Shown: positions 50,584-59,531 of the stretch, in pieces | Numbering within the stretch: the stretch's first letter is position 1 | Layout: every line of letters begins with the position of its first letter | Source: an uncultured Bacteroidia bacterium | Lineage (GTDB): Bacteria > Bacteroidota > Bacteroidia > Bacteroidales > F082 | Direction: 5' to 3' | DNA length: 59,605 nt | Assembly: GCA_902802535.1 (NCBI GenBank) | Contig: CADCML010000041.1 | Coordinates: 1-59,605 of the forward strand | The notes under the pieces: generated by a model | The model's input: only the letters and a program-made list of their open reading frames with translations | Database searches by the model: none | Told to the model about the DNA's origin: nothing | Program-made: the position numbers and the translations under genes

Positions 50584-50591
50584 CAAAAGTA
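50584..50591 (-). promoter_or_regulatory. -7 box TACTTTTG for the frameshifted T9SS gene
   Basis: A minus-strand TAnnTTTG match 25 nt upstream of the start codon at 50558. Confidence 0.6.
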
Positions 50592-50637
50592 AAAAAATCC
50601 GCACATCGGACAAAATCTTGGGCTGTGGATTTTTTTG

Positions 50638-50645
50638 TAACTTTG
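50638..50645 (+). promoter_or_regulatory. -7 box TAACTTTG directly before the MmcQ-like ATG
   Basis: The TAnnTTTG box ends 5 nt before the ATG at 50651, so the transcript should be leaderless. Confidence 0.65.
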
Positions 50646-50650
50646 CACCC

Positions 50651-51013
50651 ATGAATATTGAAGTCTTTCGTGAATACTGCCTTTCATTAGGCGATGTGGA
50701 GGAAAAGCTGCCCTTCGCCAAGATGCCAGGAGGCGACTCGGTGTTGGCCTTTTATGTCAAAGGTCATACGTTTTGTTATTGCGACATTGACGACTTCAAG
50801 ACCATCATCGTGAAATGCCAAGCCGAGCGCATCCCCGAACTGATTGAAACCACCAAAGGGATATGTCCACCCGACAACCACTTCAACGCCAAATATTGGA
50901 TAGGCATGGAGGTGCAAGTCATTGAAACTGAACTGTTTAAAGAGTTGGTTGCCAATTCATACGAGATTGTGCGAACAAAGAAAACAAAGAAAAAGAAGAA
51001 AGCGAACTATTAG
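50651..51013 (+). CDS. MmcQ/YjbR family DNA-binding-like protein
   Basis: This 120-aa protein has the MmcQ/YjbR fold. FREYCLSLGDVEEKLPFAKMPGGDSVLAFYVKGHTFCYCD and NAKYWIGMEVQ are the usual landmarks, and a lysine-rich tail (TKKTKKKKKANY) follows. YjbR has a DNA-binding-like fold but its role is uncertain. The start at 50651 is set by the adjacent promoter. Confidence 0.85.
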   Translation: MNIEVFREYCLSLGDVEEKLPFAKMPGGDSVLAFYVKGHTFCYCDIDDFKTIIVKCQAERIPELIETTKGICPPDNHFNAKYWIGMEVQVIETELFKELVANSYEIVRTKKTKKKKKANY

Positions 51014-51061
51014 CAGACTACGCCTCCAACTTGAAATTTTCGGCAAAAATAATATTTATGC

Positions 51062-52042
51062 CTACACAAAGAACAAACACACTCCAATGACACTGATGAT
51101 GGCTCCAAAAACCTCGCGTAGCGTCACTGTTTGATGGAACAAGAGGGCTGAAGGAGCGATGATGAGAATAGGCGTGAGGGCAAAGAGCGTCTGGGCGATG
51201 CCTGCCGAAGTGAATTGCGTGGCCAATAGCGATGCGCTGACTCCGATGAAAGGTCCGAATATGGTGGATGCCAGCACGCACCACATCGCCTTGCGGTCGT
51301 TCACGGCGTGATGCAATTGAGCCAATCCATCTTTGTTGAACAGCATCAATGCCAAGAAAAAGCCTGTCAGTCCGATGTAAGCACGGATGGTGGTAGCCGC
51401 AAACGACATGCTGACACTGACTGGAAGCGATAACACGGCGTTGGAAAAAACCGAATCGCCTGAGATGCCGGCAGCAGTGAGCGCTGCATCATAGTGCGTC
51501 AAACCTACCTTGCTGAGCACCAAGCCGAAGCCTTGGCAAATGCCAGCCATCGCCGCGAAGAAAATGCCTTTGGGAGGCAACTTGAAACTAAGGGCGTGAT
51601 GTTTGGAACCGTCACTTTTTGACAAGATGGACAGCGCGATGCCACTCAAAGTGACGACCATGCCGAGGATAGCAATGGGGCGCATCTGTTCACCGAGGAA
51701 CAGCCGACCAGTGATTGCTGCCGTAGGCGCCGAAAGGGTCATGAAAAGTTGGCCGAAACGGGAGCCTATGTGGATGTAACCCTGCATCAGACAGTAGTCG
51801 CCGATGACATACCCAACCACACCCGAAAGCAGCAGCCATGTCCAAGTGCTGCCGTCGGCATAACGCGGATAGGGCACACCCATTACCAACCAAAGCGTGA
51901 CAGTGAGCAACACCAACGACATCGTCATGCGGATGGTGTTGAACGGCAGCGAGCCCATACGTTTCGAGCCCACCTCCGCAAACAACGCGGTGGCAGTCCA
52001 CGAGAGGGCCACGCCCAACGAAATCAATTCACCGATAAACAT
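51062..52042 (-). CDS. EamA/DMT-family transporter
   Basis: This 326-aa inner-membrane protein has ten predicted helices in two EamA halves (GELISLGVALSWTATALFAEVG at the N terminus; PTAAITGRLFLGEQMRPIAILGMVVTLSGIALSI closing the first half; ending REVFGAIISVIGVCLFFV). DMT proteins export or import small metabolites; the substrate is unknown. The ATG at 52042 begins the first helix and lies 17 nt after the promoter box. Divergent from the GPx lipoprotein gene. Confidence 0.9.
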   Translation of the reverse strand: MFIGELISLGVALSWTATALFAEVGSKRMGSLPFNTIRMTMSLVLLTVTLWLVMGVPYPRYADGSTWTWLLLSGVVGYVIGDYCLMQGYIHIGSRFGQLFMTLSAPTAAITGRLFLGEQMRPIAILGMVVTLSGIALSILSKSDGSKHHALSFKLPPKGIFFAAMAGICQGFGLVLSKVGLTHYDAALTAAGISGDSVFSNAVLSLPVSVSMSFAATTIRAYIGLTGFFLALMLFNKDGLAQLHHAVNDRKAMWCVLASTIFGPFIGVSASLLATQFTSAGIAQTLFALTPILIIAPSALLFHQTVTLREVFGAIISVIGVCLFFV

Positions 52043-52059
52043 ATATAGAAAATTCGCGG

Positions 52060-52067
52060 CAAAAATA
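52060..52067 (-). promoter_or_regulatory. -7 box TATTTTTG for the EamA gene
   Basis: A minus-strand TAnnTTTG match 17 nt upstream of the start codon at 52042. Confidence 0.6.
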
Positions 52068-52104
52068 GAAAAAAAAGTTGCGGTTTCCAATTTGTGATTT
52101 TTTG

Positions 52105-52112
52105 TACTTTTG
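52105..52112 (+). promoter_or_regulatory. -7 box TACTTTTG for the GPx lipoprotein gene
   Basis: A TAnnTTTG match 29 nt upstream of the ATG at 52142. Confidence 0.6.
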
Positions 52113-52141
52113 CAGGCAAACAAATTCAAATCCAATTCAAA

Positions 52142-52807
52142 ATGAAAAAAGCATTATTCCTCGCAGTAGTGGCACTGATGATGGCCACCAGCTGCAACAA
52201 CCAAAACAAGAAGACTGAACAAGTCGTTGAAACTGAACCTGTTGTCGAACAAACCAGCGGCATCTACGACATCACCGTCAAGGACATCGACGGCAGCGAC
52301 GTGTCGTTGGCCAACTACAAAGGCAAAGTGCTGCTCATCGTCAATGTGGCGAGCAAGTGCGGCCTGACCCCGCAGTACGAAGCCCTTGAAGCCCTTTATC
52401 TGAAATACAAGGACCAAGGCTTCGAGATTCTGGCTTTCCCGTGCAACCAATTTTTGGGCCAAGAGCCTGGTACCAACGAGGAGATTCAAAGTTTCTGCTC
52501 GCTGAACTACAACGTGACCTTCCCGCTGTTCGACAAGATTGACGTCAACGGTGAGCATGAGAGTCCGCTCTATACCTATTTGAAAGAGCAGGCCCCTTTC
52601 AAAGGCTATCCTGAAGGCACAGAGGAGTTTGCGGCGATGCTTGACGAGATTCACCAAAAGACGGGAACGGGCTTCGACCAAGGCGATGCCATCCGTTGGA
52701 ACTTCGGCAAGTTCCTGGTTTCCCGCGACGGCAAGACCATCCTCCGTTTCGAGCCTATGGTGACACCCGACATGATGGAGGAAGCCATTGAGGAAATGCT
52801 GAAATAG
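52142..52807 (+). CDS. glutathione peroxidase-family lipoprotein
   Basis: This 221-aa enzyme has a lipoprotein signal (residues 1-18, lipobox ATSC). A short acidic linker follows, then a GPx domain with NVASKCGLT (peroxidatic Cys), AFPCNQFLGQEPGT and RWNFGKFLVSRDG. It would reduce peroxides outside the cytoplasm, with a thioredoxin-like partner. It carries an insertion (FAAMLDEIHQKTGTGFDQG) relative to the cytosolic paralogue at 22101, to which it is clearly related. Single gene. Confidence 0.92.
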   Translation: MKKALFLAVVALMMATSCNNQNKKTEQVVETEPVVEQTSGIYDITVKDIDGSDVSLANYKGKVLLIVNVASKCGLTPQYEALEALYLKYKDQGFEILAFPCNQFLGQEPGTNEEIQSFCSLNYNVTFPLFDKIDVNGEHESPLYTYLKEQAPFKGYPEGTEEFAAMLDEIHQKTGTGFDQGDAIRWNFGKFLVSRDGKTILRFEPMVTPDMMEEAIEEMLK

Positions 52808-52884
52808 CCCATGGAATAAATCAGATTTAAAGCTTAAACCATCGTGTTGTAAACCAGTTCAATGGGAAGCCGTTGATTAAATAG

Positions 52885-52949
52885 TATCTTTGGCAAGCGT
52901 TAAATAATTTGTCTTCGCGCTTGCGTGTGCAGAATATTGTTTACTTTTG
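52885..52949 (+). promoter_or_regulatory. two -7 boxes upstream of the 53069 lipoprotein gene
   Basis: TATCTTTG (52885-52892) and TACTTTTG (52942-52949) both fit TAnnTTTG. The second is 119 nt before the ATG at 53069, giving a long leader in which no known riboswitch is recognised. The gap 52808-53068 holds no gene. Confidence 0.5.
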
Positions 52950-53068
52950 CACGCCTAAAAATGAAGATGGCACACTTGCACCGCCACCTTCGAGATGAAT
53001 GAAGTGAATTGACAATCAATTAAACAACTTATAATCCACAAATTATTAACCCTTAAAAATTTAAAAAA

Positions 53069-53554
53069 ATGAAAAAAGTATCATTTTTGCTCGCCACTCT
53101 GCTTATTGGTGGCATGATGTTCACGGGTTGCAAAAAAACCGAACCGACCCCAACCCCAGATCCGACTCCTGCACCTGCTAATACCACAGTGGTGTACAAG
53201 GTTGACAACACGAATGGCAATTTGGTCATGTCCGATTGCTTTAAGCTGAATGTGACCTACACAGCTGCCAATGGTGAGTCTGTCACCGAGACCGGCGTCA
53301 CGTTGCCATGGTCGAAGTCAGTCGAAGTCACGACACCTTTCAAAGCCAAGATGCAAGGTGAGTACGTTTACAATGAAAGCGATCTTCCTGACCAGGTGGT
53401 TTCAGGAAAGCGCTATGGAATTGGAGCCCATAGCAACGGTTCGTTGAACATTGAAATGGTGGGTAGCATCAGTTCAGGTAGTAAGGAATCCTTCCTAGAG
53501 CTCATGGCAAATAATCCCGATCGCCTGAAATTCAGTGAAGAAAAAGACTTTTAA
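53069..53554 (+). CDS. hypothetical lipoprotein
   Basis: This 161-aa protein has a lipoprotein signal peptide (lipobox FTGC at residue 20). A Pro/Thr-rich spacer (EPTPTPDPTPAPA) comes next, then a beta-rich domain of about 120 residues (TTVVYKVDNTNGNLVMSDCFKLNVTYTAANGESV). No enzyme motif or family is recognised. The spacer suggests surface or periplasmic display. A strong terminator follows. Single-gene unit. Confidence 0.75.
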   Translation: MKKVSFLLATLLIGGMMFTGCKKTEPTPTPDPTPAPANTTVVYKVDNTNGNLVMSDCFKLNVTYTAANGESVTETGVTLPWSKSVEVTTPFKAKMQGEYVYNESDLPDQVVSGKRYGIGAHSNGSLNIEMVGSISSGSKESFLELMANNPDRLKFSEEKDF

Positions 53555-53581
53555 TTGCTATTCAATGTTTTATAACTAACA

Positions 53582-53613
53582 AAAAAAGTGTGTCACGAAT
53601 GACACACTTTTTT
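53582..53613. terminator. strong bidirectional intrinsic terminator
   Basis: A perfect 14-bp stem (AAAAAAGTGTGTCA with TGACACACTTTTTT) around loop CGAA, with A- and T-runs on both sides. It ends the lipoprotein gene transcript. Confidence 0.9.
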
Positions 53614-53614
53614 G

Positions 53615-53622
53615 TATTATTG
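53615..53622 (+). promoter_or_regulatory. -7-like box TATTATTG before the BspA/T9SS gene
   Basis: One mismatch to TAnnTTTG, directly after the terminator and 62 nt before the ATG at 53685. Confidence 0.4.
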
Positions 53623-53684
53623 CGCCAATAAAAAAACTACCATTCATCGCAAATGGAAAAAATGTCAAACTAAACCTTATTATC

Positions 53685-55715
53685 ATGAAAAAGTATTTAC
53701 ATCTCGTTTTGTTGTTGTTCGCATTCGCCGGCTTCGCAATGGCGCAAGGTCCCGCATCGACCGCCAATTGGTTTGGATACATATTGCCTCCCAGTCCGGC
53801 AGAATACAAGTACATCTCTTTTACCATGCAGGATTTAGGGTCGGTGTCCGTAGCGTCGGACGTGCTTCCCGCGGTAAATACAGCCACCTTTGCTGACGGT
53901 TGTGTGTGGAGTGTGAACAACGACAACGGCTACAACATTTGCAGGTCGAGCTTTGATGTCCCTAATAATCTTATCGGGACACCTGAAGTGATGTTTGCGG
54001 GCGTTTCATACGTCAACGACATGGCCTACAATCCTGCCGACGGATTGATTTATATCATTACCGATGAACACTTGAAAAGCTTCGACCCGACCAACCCCGG
54101 CAACATGCAAGACCATGGCGCGATAGAGCATGATGGCTTCAATTTGGCTATCAACAGGGATGGCGACGCTTATATGATAAGCTCTTGGGGTGAGTTTGGC
54201 TCTTTGAATCTTTCCAATGCCCAATTGACCGTAATCAACCCGATTGATTTGCCGATAAAAATGGCTTTTGACATGCTGACGGGTGAATTGTTTGGTGTTC
54301 ATTACGGCAACTTGTATCAGCTTGATCCCAACACTGGAGCCTATACCATCTTGGGGCCGCTCCATGATGGAGGCAACAGCTATGATCCGACCTGCCTGTT
54401 CATGACCTACAGCTCCAATCCAATAGATTTCACGGTCGGTGATTTGAATTATCGCGTCAATGACGACAATGTTTCCGTAACGGTTTTAGGTCATGTTGAC
54501 GGCTACAATGCACAAGGGGCGTTGGTCATTCCTGAATCGGTGAGTTACGAAGGGCGCGATTATGCCGTGACCGTCATCGGAAACATCGCATTTATGTATT
54601 GTTTCTATCTGACCAGTTTGACCATCCCGAATTCCGTGACCACCATCGAGGAGGGCGCATTTGCCTATTGTTCAGGTTTCACTGGCGATTTGGTGATTCC
54701 CAATTCGGTGGTTACCATTGAGCCAAACGCATTCTTTACTTGCTATAGCTTTGACGGAGATTTGATCATTGGCAACTCCGTTACCACTATTGGCGACAAT
54801 GCCTTCAATTCATGCGACGGTTTGACAGGCGTATTAAACATCCCGAGCAATGTGGAGTCAATCGGCACAAATTCTTTCAGATATTGCCAGTTTAGCGGCA
54901 TGACCGTCGACCCTGAAAACTCTGTTTTCGATTCAAGAGACAACTGCAACGCCATCATCGTGACAAGCACCAACGAGTTGTTTACAGGATGTGCAAGCAC
55001 TGTCATCCCCAACACCGTCACAGCCATCGGCGAAAACGCATTTTGTGGTCTTAACGGCCTGACGTCGATTGACATTCCTGAATCCGTGACTACCATCGGA
55101 GCTGGAGCTTTCTCATTCTGCTTCAATCTGACGGGCGATTTGACCATCCCCAATTCAGTGACAACCATCGGCAACGGTGCGTTTTTCGAGTGCTCAGGTT
55201 TTGATGGCACGCTGACCATTGGCGCGTCGGTGACTTTCATTGGCGACTATGCGTTTAGGCAGTGCTCCAATTTCACTGGCGCCGTTTCCTTGGCCACCAC
55301 GCCTCCTGAGTTGGGCAATGAGCCGGGTTGGGATTGCGTTGTGTTTATGTATTTTGGCTATCCTATCCTTACCGTTCCTTACGGATGCGCGGCAGCTTAC
55401 CAAAACTCCAATTGGTATGACCCAATAGGGTTGAATGGCTTCTATCAGTTTATTGAAGCTGAGCCCACTGCGGTTTCTGAAGTGGAGAGCACTGTTTTTG
55501 CGGTTTATCCCAATCCGACCAAGGGAATCACTAAAATTGAAGCCGAAAACATCCAGAACATCAGCATTTTCAATATGCTTGGAGCAAAAGTCTTTGAAAG
55601 CCCCGCAAGTGGCGATGCCTTTGAATATGATTTCGGCCATCAAGCATCGGGTACGTATTTAATCAAAATTGAGACACTGAAGGGCGTTGAAACGAAACGG
55701 GTGACGGTTTTGTAG
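53685..55715 (+). CDS. BspA-like leucine-rich-repeat protein with T9SS sorting domain
   Basis: This 676-aa secreted protein has a signal peptide (1-20, ending AMAQ). A propeller-like N-terminal region (about 25-245; AFDMLTGELFGVHYGNLYQLDPNTGAYTILG) is followed by a BspA/LRR_5 region (about 290-560) with repeats of the type SVTTIGxxAFxxCxxLTG. A T9SS C-terminal domain (AVYPNPTKGITKIEAEN ... GTYLIKIETLKG) ends the protein. BspA-type repeats often mediate adhesion to host proteins or other bacteria. It shares its N-terminal region with the frameshifted gene at 49606. Confidence 0.88.
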   Translation: MKKYLHLVLLLFAFAGFAMAQGPASTANWFGYILPPSPAEYKYISFTMQDLGSVSVASDVLPAVNTATFADGCVWSVNNDNGYNICRSSFDVPNNLIGTPEVMFAGVSYVNDMAYNPADGLIYIITDEHLKSFDPTNPGNMQDHGAIEHDGFNLAINRDGDAYMISSWGEFGSLNLSNAQLTVINPIDLPIKMAFDMLTGELFGVHYGNLYQLDPNTGAYTILGPLHDGGNSYDPTCLFMTYSSNPIDFTVGDLNYRVNDDNVSVTVLGHVDGYNAQGALVIPESVSYEGRDYAVTVIGNIAFMYCFYLTSLTIPNSVTTIEEGAFAYCSGFTGDLVIPNSVVTIEPNAFFTCYSFDGDLIIGNSVTTIGDNAFNSCDGLTGVLNIPSNVESIGTNSFRYCQFSGMTVDPENSVFDSRDNCNAIIVTSTNELFTGCASTVIPNTVTAIGENAFCGLNGLTSIDIPESVTTIGAGAFSFCFNLTGDLTIPNSVTTIGNGAFFECSGFDGTLTIGASVTFIGDYAFRQCSNFTGAVSLATTPPELGNEPGWDCVVFMYFGYPILTVPYGCAAAYQNSNWYDPIGLNGFYQFIEAEPTAVSEVESTVFAVYPNPTKGITKIEAENIQNISIFNMLGAKVFESPASGDAFEYDFGHQASGTYLIKIETLKGVETKRVTVL

Positions 55716-55827
55716 GCTGTTTTTATTGTCATGAGCCGTAGCCTTCGGGTTGCGGTTTTTTTTTTGGGCTTTTGAAATACTAAAACACTCGAATGTGCAG
55801 TTGTATGTTCATTCCAATTTTACAATC

Positions 55828-57426
55828 ATGAAACAATTCTTGAAATACTTGTTGTTTGTTATGCTGGCGGTGTCGGTTGTGGGTTGCCAAAAGGACAATA
55901 TTGTCGCCATCGACCCGATTGAAACCGACGACGGCGAAGACCTCATCGCCAATACGATATTTACTCAAACGGTCGGCGTGGCTTTTTCCACCGATGGAAA
56001 TGCTATTGTCACTGGAACCAATGACGACTTCACGGTTTCCGTCAACGGCAACGGTGTGACCCTTGTCTATTTTGGCGAAGAATATGTGATGTATGAACTT
56101 TCGGGTACTACCAACAATGGCTTTTTCAAGTTGTATAGTGCGAAAAAACAAGGTATTACGCTCAATGGCGCAAACATTACCAACCCCAACGGAGCCGCCA
56201 TCAATGTGCAAGGCACACAAACCGAGCCGAACAAGGGCAAGCGCACCTTCATCGTTTTGAACGGCGAAAACAGCCTTGCCGATGGAAGTTCCTACACCGA
56301 CACGCCTGACGGAGAAGACGAAAAAGCAGCGATGTTCGGCGAAGGCCAGTTCATCTTCAGTGGCGATGGCAGACTCACCGTTACGGCAACGGGCAAGTCG
56401 GGCATCGTTTCCGACGACTATATTCATCTGATAGGTGGCACAATTACGGTCAATATGTCAAGTTCTGCCACGGTCAGTGGGAGCGACACTTTGAAGCCGG
56501 TTTGCGTCAGGGGCAAGGACTATTTCAAGATGACCAACGGCACACTGAGCCTCACCAGCACGGGAACGGGCGGCAAGGGCATCAGCAGCGACGGCAACGG
56601 CTACTTCTATGGTGGCACAGTCAACGTGACCGTGACAGGCGGCAATTTTGGTTCCAATGGAGGTAGTGGTTTTCCCGGCGGTGGAGGTCCGAGCGGAGGC
56701 GGCAACACCAACTCCAACGGCGTTTCGGCCAAGGGCATCAAGTGCGACGGCAACCTGATTTTCAAGGGGAGCAAGGTCGTAGTGAACTGCACCGCCCACG
56801 AGGGTATCGAAGCCAAGGGCACCCTTTCCGTTTCGGGCGGCGAGGTGTATAGCCATTCCCAATCGGACGACGCCATCAACTCAGGCGGCAACCTCACCAT
56901 CTCTGGCGGGTTGGTTTGTGCCTATAGCCAAGGCAACGACGGACTCGATGCCAACGGCAATTGCTACATCAAAGGTGGTGTGGTCTATGCCATCGGCACC
57001 ACTTCGCCCGAAGTGGCCATTGATGCCAATAGCGAGGGCGGCTACCAGCTTTACCTCACGGGAGGCACGTTGGTGGCCATCGGCGGCTTGGAAAGCGGTT
57101 CTTCGCTGTCGCAAAGTTGCTATTCCGCCTCGTCATGGTCGCAAAGCACATGGTACGGTTTGACCGTCGGCTCAACGACTTACGCCTTCAATACTCCATC
57201 AAGCGGAGGCACGCCTCTTGTGGTGTCGGGCGGTTCCACACCCACTTTGCAGTCGGGCGTGAGTGTTTCCAGTGGGACGGAGTGCTTTGAAGGCATGTTT
57301 TACGTCAACGCTTCGGTCAGTGGCGGCAATTCGGTTAGCCTTTCGTCCTACACGGGCGGCAATGGTGGGGGAGGAGGTCCAGGAGGAGGTGGAGGCCCTG
57401 GCGGCGGTGGTCATGGACCGTTTTGA
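55828..57426 (+). CDS. Cthe_2159-type carbohydrate-binding beta-helix lipoprotein
   Basis: This 532-aa protein has a lipoprotein signal (lipobox VVGC, residue 20). Beta-helix-type repeats typical of the Cthe_2159 carbohydrate-binding family follow (GDGRLTVTATGKSGIVSDDYIHLIGGTITV; GVSAKGIKCDGNLIFKGS; SQSDDAINSGGNLTISGG; SQGNDGLDANGNCYIKGG). Reported family members bind cellulose or acidic sugars with calcium. A glycine-rich loop (about 295-325) and a glycine-rich tail ending HGPF are low-complexity. The next gene follows 73 bp later, after a palindromic repeat. Confidence 0.85.
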   Translation: MKQFLKYLLFVMLAVSVVGCQKDNIVAIDPIETDDGEDLIANTIFTQTVGVAFSTDGNAIVTGTNDDFTVSVNGNGVTLVYFGEEYVMYELSGTTNNGFFKLYSAKKQGITLNGANITNPNGAAINVQGTQTEPNKGKRTFIVLNGENSLADGSSYTDTPDGEDEKAAMFGEGQFIFSGDGRLTVTATGKSGIVSDDYIHLIGGTITVNMSSSATVSGSDTLKPVCVRGKDYFKMTNGTLSLTSTGTGGKGISSDGNGYFYGGTVNVTVTGGNFGSNGGSGFPGGGGPSGGGNTNSNGVSAKGIKCDGNLIFKGSKVVVNCTAHEGIEAKGTLSVSGGEVYSHSQSDDAINSGGNLTISGGLVCAYSQGNDGLDANGNCYIKGGVVYAIGTTSPEVAIDANSEGGYQLYLTGGTLVAIGGLESGSSLSQSCYSASSWSQSTWYGLTVGSTTYAFNTPSSGGTPLVVSGGSTPTLQSGVSVSSGTECFEGMFYVNASVSGGNSVSLSSYTGGNGGGGGPGGGGGPGGGGHGPF

Positions 57427-57431
57427 ATCCA

Positions 57432-57459
57432 AGGGTCCCTGAGCCTGTCGAAGGACCCT
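57432..57459. repeat. REP-like palindrome
   Basis: AGGGTCC (57432-57438) and GGACCCT (57453-57459) flank TGAGCCTGTCGAA. The same short palindrome type (TTCGACAGGCTCAG) is widely dispersed in many bacterial genomes. Confidence 0.75.
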
Positions 57460-57499
57460 GTCAATGATGTTGAATCGTAATAATACCAGAGATATACCT

Positions 57500-58333
57500 A
57501 TGAAAAATAAAGTCTTAGCAGCAATATTGGTGATAGCCATAAACTTTCCTTTCGTGCTAAAAGCCCAAACCGATGTCGCCCTCGCTCCAGAGTTTGGCGG
57601 CAGAGTTTCCTTGAGCCTTGACAAAAGAATCGTCAAAGGCCTGCATGTTTCCCTTGAGGAGGAAGTGCGTTTCGACAACAACTTCGGCAGCCTCGACCGC
57701 CTGCAAACCACGCTGGCTTTGAGTTACAAGGTGCATCCGAACATCAAACTCGGTGTGGGCTATGCCCTCATCAATGGCTATGGAGCCAATTCGGGATTGT
57801 TCAAGAACCCGCGCCACAGGTTCATGGCCGATGCCACGGGGACGTTGCATTTCGGCAATTGGAACCTTTCATTAAAAGAACGCTTTCAAGTAACACGTCG
57901 CACGGGCGACTACAATGTGTACCAAAATCCCCAAAACGCTTTGATGCTGAAAAGTCGCCTGAAAGCCCAATACAAGGGTTTCGGCAAGGTGCAGCCTTAC
58001 GCCTATTTCGAGGTGCGCAATTACTTGAATGCGCCTGTCATTGAAGCTGCCTACGACGGCAGTGTGTACGTCACTTTGGATGACTACTCCGAAGAAGGCG
58101 AACCTGGTTGGTTCTTGAAAGGCTTCAATGGCGGCTATGTCAACCGTTTGCGAGGGTCGTTGGGGACAGATATTAGATTGGACAAGCGCAACACACTGAA
58201 TTTCTACATTTTGTGCGATTACCTCATGGAAAAACAAGTGGATGCCAACGCCGAAGGCACCAAACTGAAGTCCTACACTAAGGAAACCGGCTTCCGAGGC
58301 TGGATTGGCGCGGGGTATGAGTTTGCGTTTTGA
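57500..58333 (+). CDS. DUF2490 domain-containing outer-membrane-type protein
   Basis: This 277-aa exported protein has a signal peptide (1-21, ending LKAQ). Its beta-strand pattern matches DUF2490: GGRVSLSLDKRIVKGLHVSLEEEVRFDNNFGSLDRLQTTLALSYKV and the ending GWIGAGYEFAF with a terminal aromatic residue. DUF2490 proteins are thought to be small barrels; function unknown. They often sit near Cthe_2159-type and CotH-like genes, which fits the gene just upstream. Confidence 0.85.
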   Translation: MKNKVLAAILVIAINFPFVLKAQTDVALAPEFGGRVSLSLDKRIVKGLHVSLEEEVRFDNNFGSLDRLQTTLALSYKVHPNIKLGVGYALINGYGANSGLFKNPRHRFMADATGTLHFGNWNLSLKERFQVTRRTGDYNVYQNPQNALMLKSRLKAQYKGFGKVQPYAYFEVRNYLNAPVIEAAYDGSVYVTLDDYSEEGEPGWFLKGFNGGYVNRLRGSLGTDIRLDKRNTLNFYILCDYLMEKQVDANAEGTKLKSYTKETGFRGWIGAGYEFAF

Positions 58334-58356
58334 GGGTGACCTCGTAATAGGAAAAT

Positions 58357-59430
58357 CTATTTCACAACGAACTTACCCGTTTCAAGGAATTTTTCGCCCT
58401 TGATTTGCAAGACATAGAGTCCCTTTTCCAATCCCGCAACAGAGATGGTTCCATGGGAAGAACCCGTAGCCACTTTCTGGCCCAAAACATTGAAAATGGA
58501 ATATTCCACCGTTACGCAAGGAAGGTTTTTCAGGTAGAGGACATCGGAAACGGGGTTGGGATAGACTTCAAGCGGCTGTTGACTTGCTGTCTCGTGAACG
58601 GCATCAAACGTGGGGATGATATTCAGAATAATGCCTTCCACCTTGGTCATCCCATAATAAAAATTCGGGTCGGGAATGTCGTACCAGTTGTCTAAAGTCC
58701 CGCCATAGCCGAAGTTGATATGGAACTTGCCGTCACTTTCGCGATAGCCATCGACCACGACGTTATGTCCGACCGTTCCGGCGGGGTTCTCAACAGCAAG
58801 ATGGGCAGGATATCCGGCTTGCAGATTGGAGATCAAGGTGGCATACATCAAAGAATCGGGGTCGCGAAACAGCACACAGTCCGTAAAGCCAAACCGTTGG
58901 TAAGCCTCGAAGGCCTGATCCACATAAAAAGTGCCTGAACCTTCAGAAGTGTAGATTTGTGTACAAGCCGTGCCGCAGGCGAAAACCACAGCAGCAGCCA
59001 ACTCGTCGGGTAGTTCCTCGCCGCGCTGGAAAACGGCATCAACGGAATCCAGCATCACATTCAGCTGTGGGAATGACGGAAATTGCAGCGATTCCCAATC
59101 GTCATCGATCATATATTTTCGACCGGCGTAATTATGGAAATAGTCATCCCCGTCGTCGAAGCGGGTGTCTTGTGTCGTTCGCAAATAATTGATGATCTGT
59201 CCCATGGCAATGGCAGGACATCCGGCATAACTGTACGAATAGCCATTAACCGGGTCTCTGGGGCACAGTTGATTGTATGGGTAATCTTGCGTCCAGTGCG
59301 AACCAAGAAAGCCATCCGCGCGAAGTGAAGGAGTGGCAGCCTCTGGAATCGGTGCATTTTTTATGTACGGACCTTGCGCCCAACCAGTTAAAGCGCAGAA
59401 AAGAAACAAAAAGGTAAATACTTTTGACAT
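58357..59430 (-). CDS. C10-family (streptopain-like) cysteine protease with T9SS domain
   Basis: This is a 357-aa secreted protein with a signal peptide (1-19, ending GWAQ). The C10 catalytic domain (about 40-275) has the nucleophile in YAGCPAIAMGQIINYL and the catalytic His in GTVGHNVVVDGYRESDG, followed by HINFGYGG. A T9SS sorting domain ends the protein (EVYPNPVSDVLYLKN ... GLYVLQIKGEK). The long inhibitory propeptide of SpeB-type enzymes is absent; the domain begins about 30 residues after the signal. The start at 59430 fits the promoter at 59455. Likely role: extracellular proteolysis. Confidence 0.88.
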   Translation of the reverse strand: MSKVFTFLFLFCALTGWAQGPYIKNAPIPEAATPSLRADGFLGSHWTQDYPYNQLCPRDPVNGYSYSYAGCPAIAMGQIINYLRTTQDTRFDDGDDYFHNYAGRKYMIDDDWESLQFPSFPQLNVMLDSVDAVFQRGEELPDELAAAVVFACGTACTQIYTSEGSGTFYVDQAFEAYQRFGFTDCVLFRDPDSLMYATLISNLQAGYPAHLAVENPAGTVGHNVVVDGYRESDGKFHINFGYGGTLDNWYDIPDPNFYYGMTKVEGIILNIIPTFDAVHETASQQPLEVYPNPVSDVLYLKNLPCVTVEYSIFNVLGQKVATGSSHGTISVAGLEKGLYVLQIKGEKFLETGKFVVK

Positions 59431-59454
59431 ATCACTAAGATTTGATTTGGGCCA

Positions 59455-59462
59455 CAAAAGTA
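59455..59462 (-). promoter_or_regulatory. -7 box TACTTTTG for the C10 protease gene
   Basis: A minus-strand TAnnTTTG match 24 nt upstream of the start codon at 59430. Confidence 0.6.
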
Positions 59463-59494
59463 TGATATTCTATCAAATCACTAAAAATAATTCT

Positions 59495-59502
59495 TATTTT
59501 TG
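59495..59502 (+). promoter_or_regulatory. -7 box TATTTTTG for the terminal gene
   Basis: A TAnnTTTG match 29 nt upstream of the ATG at 59532. Confidence 0.6.
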
Positions 59503-59531
59503 CGCCAATATAATCTTAAACATATTCTATC

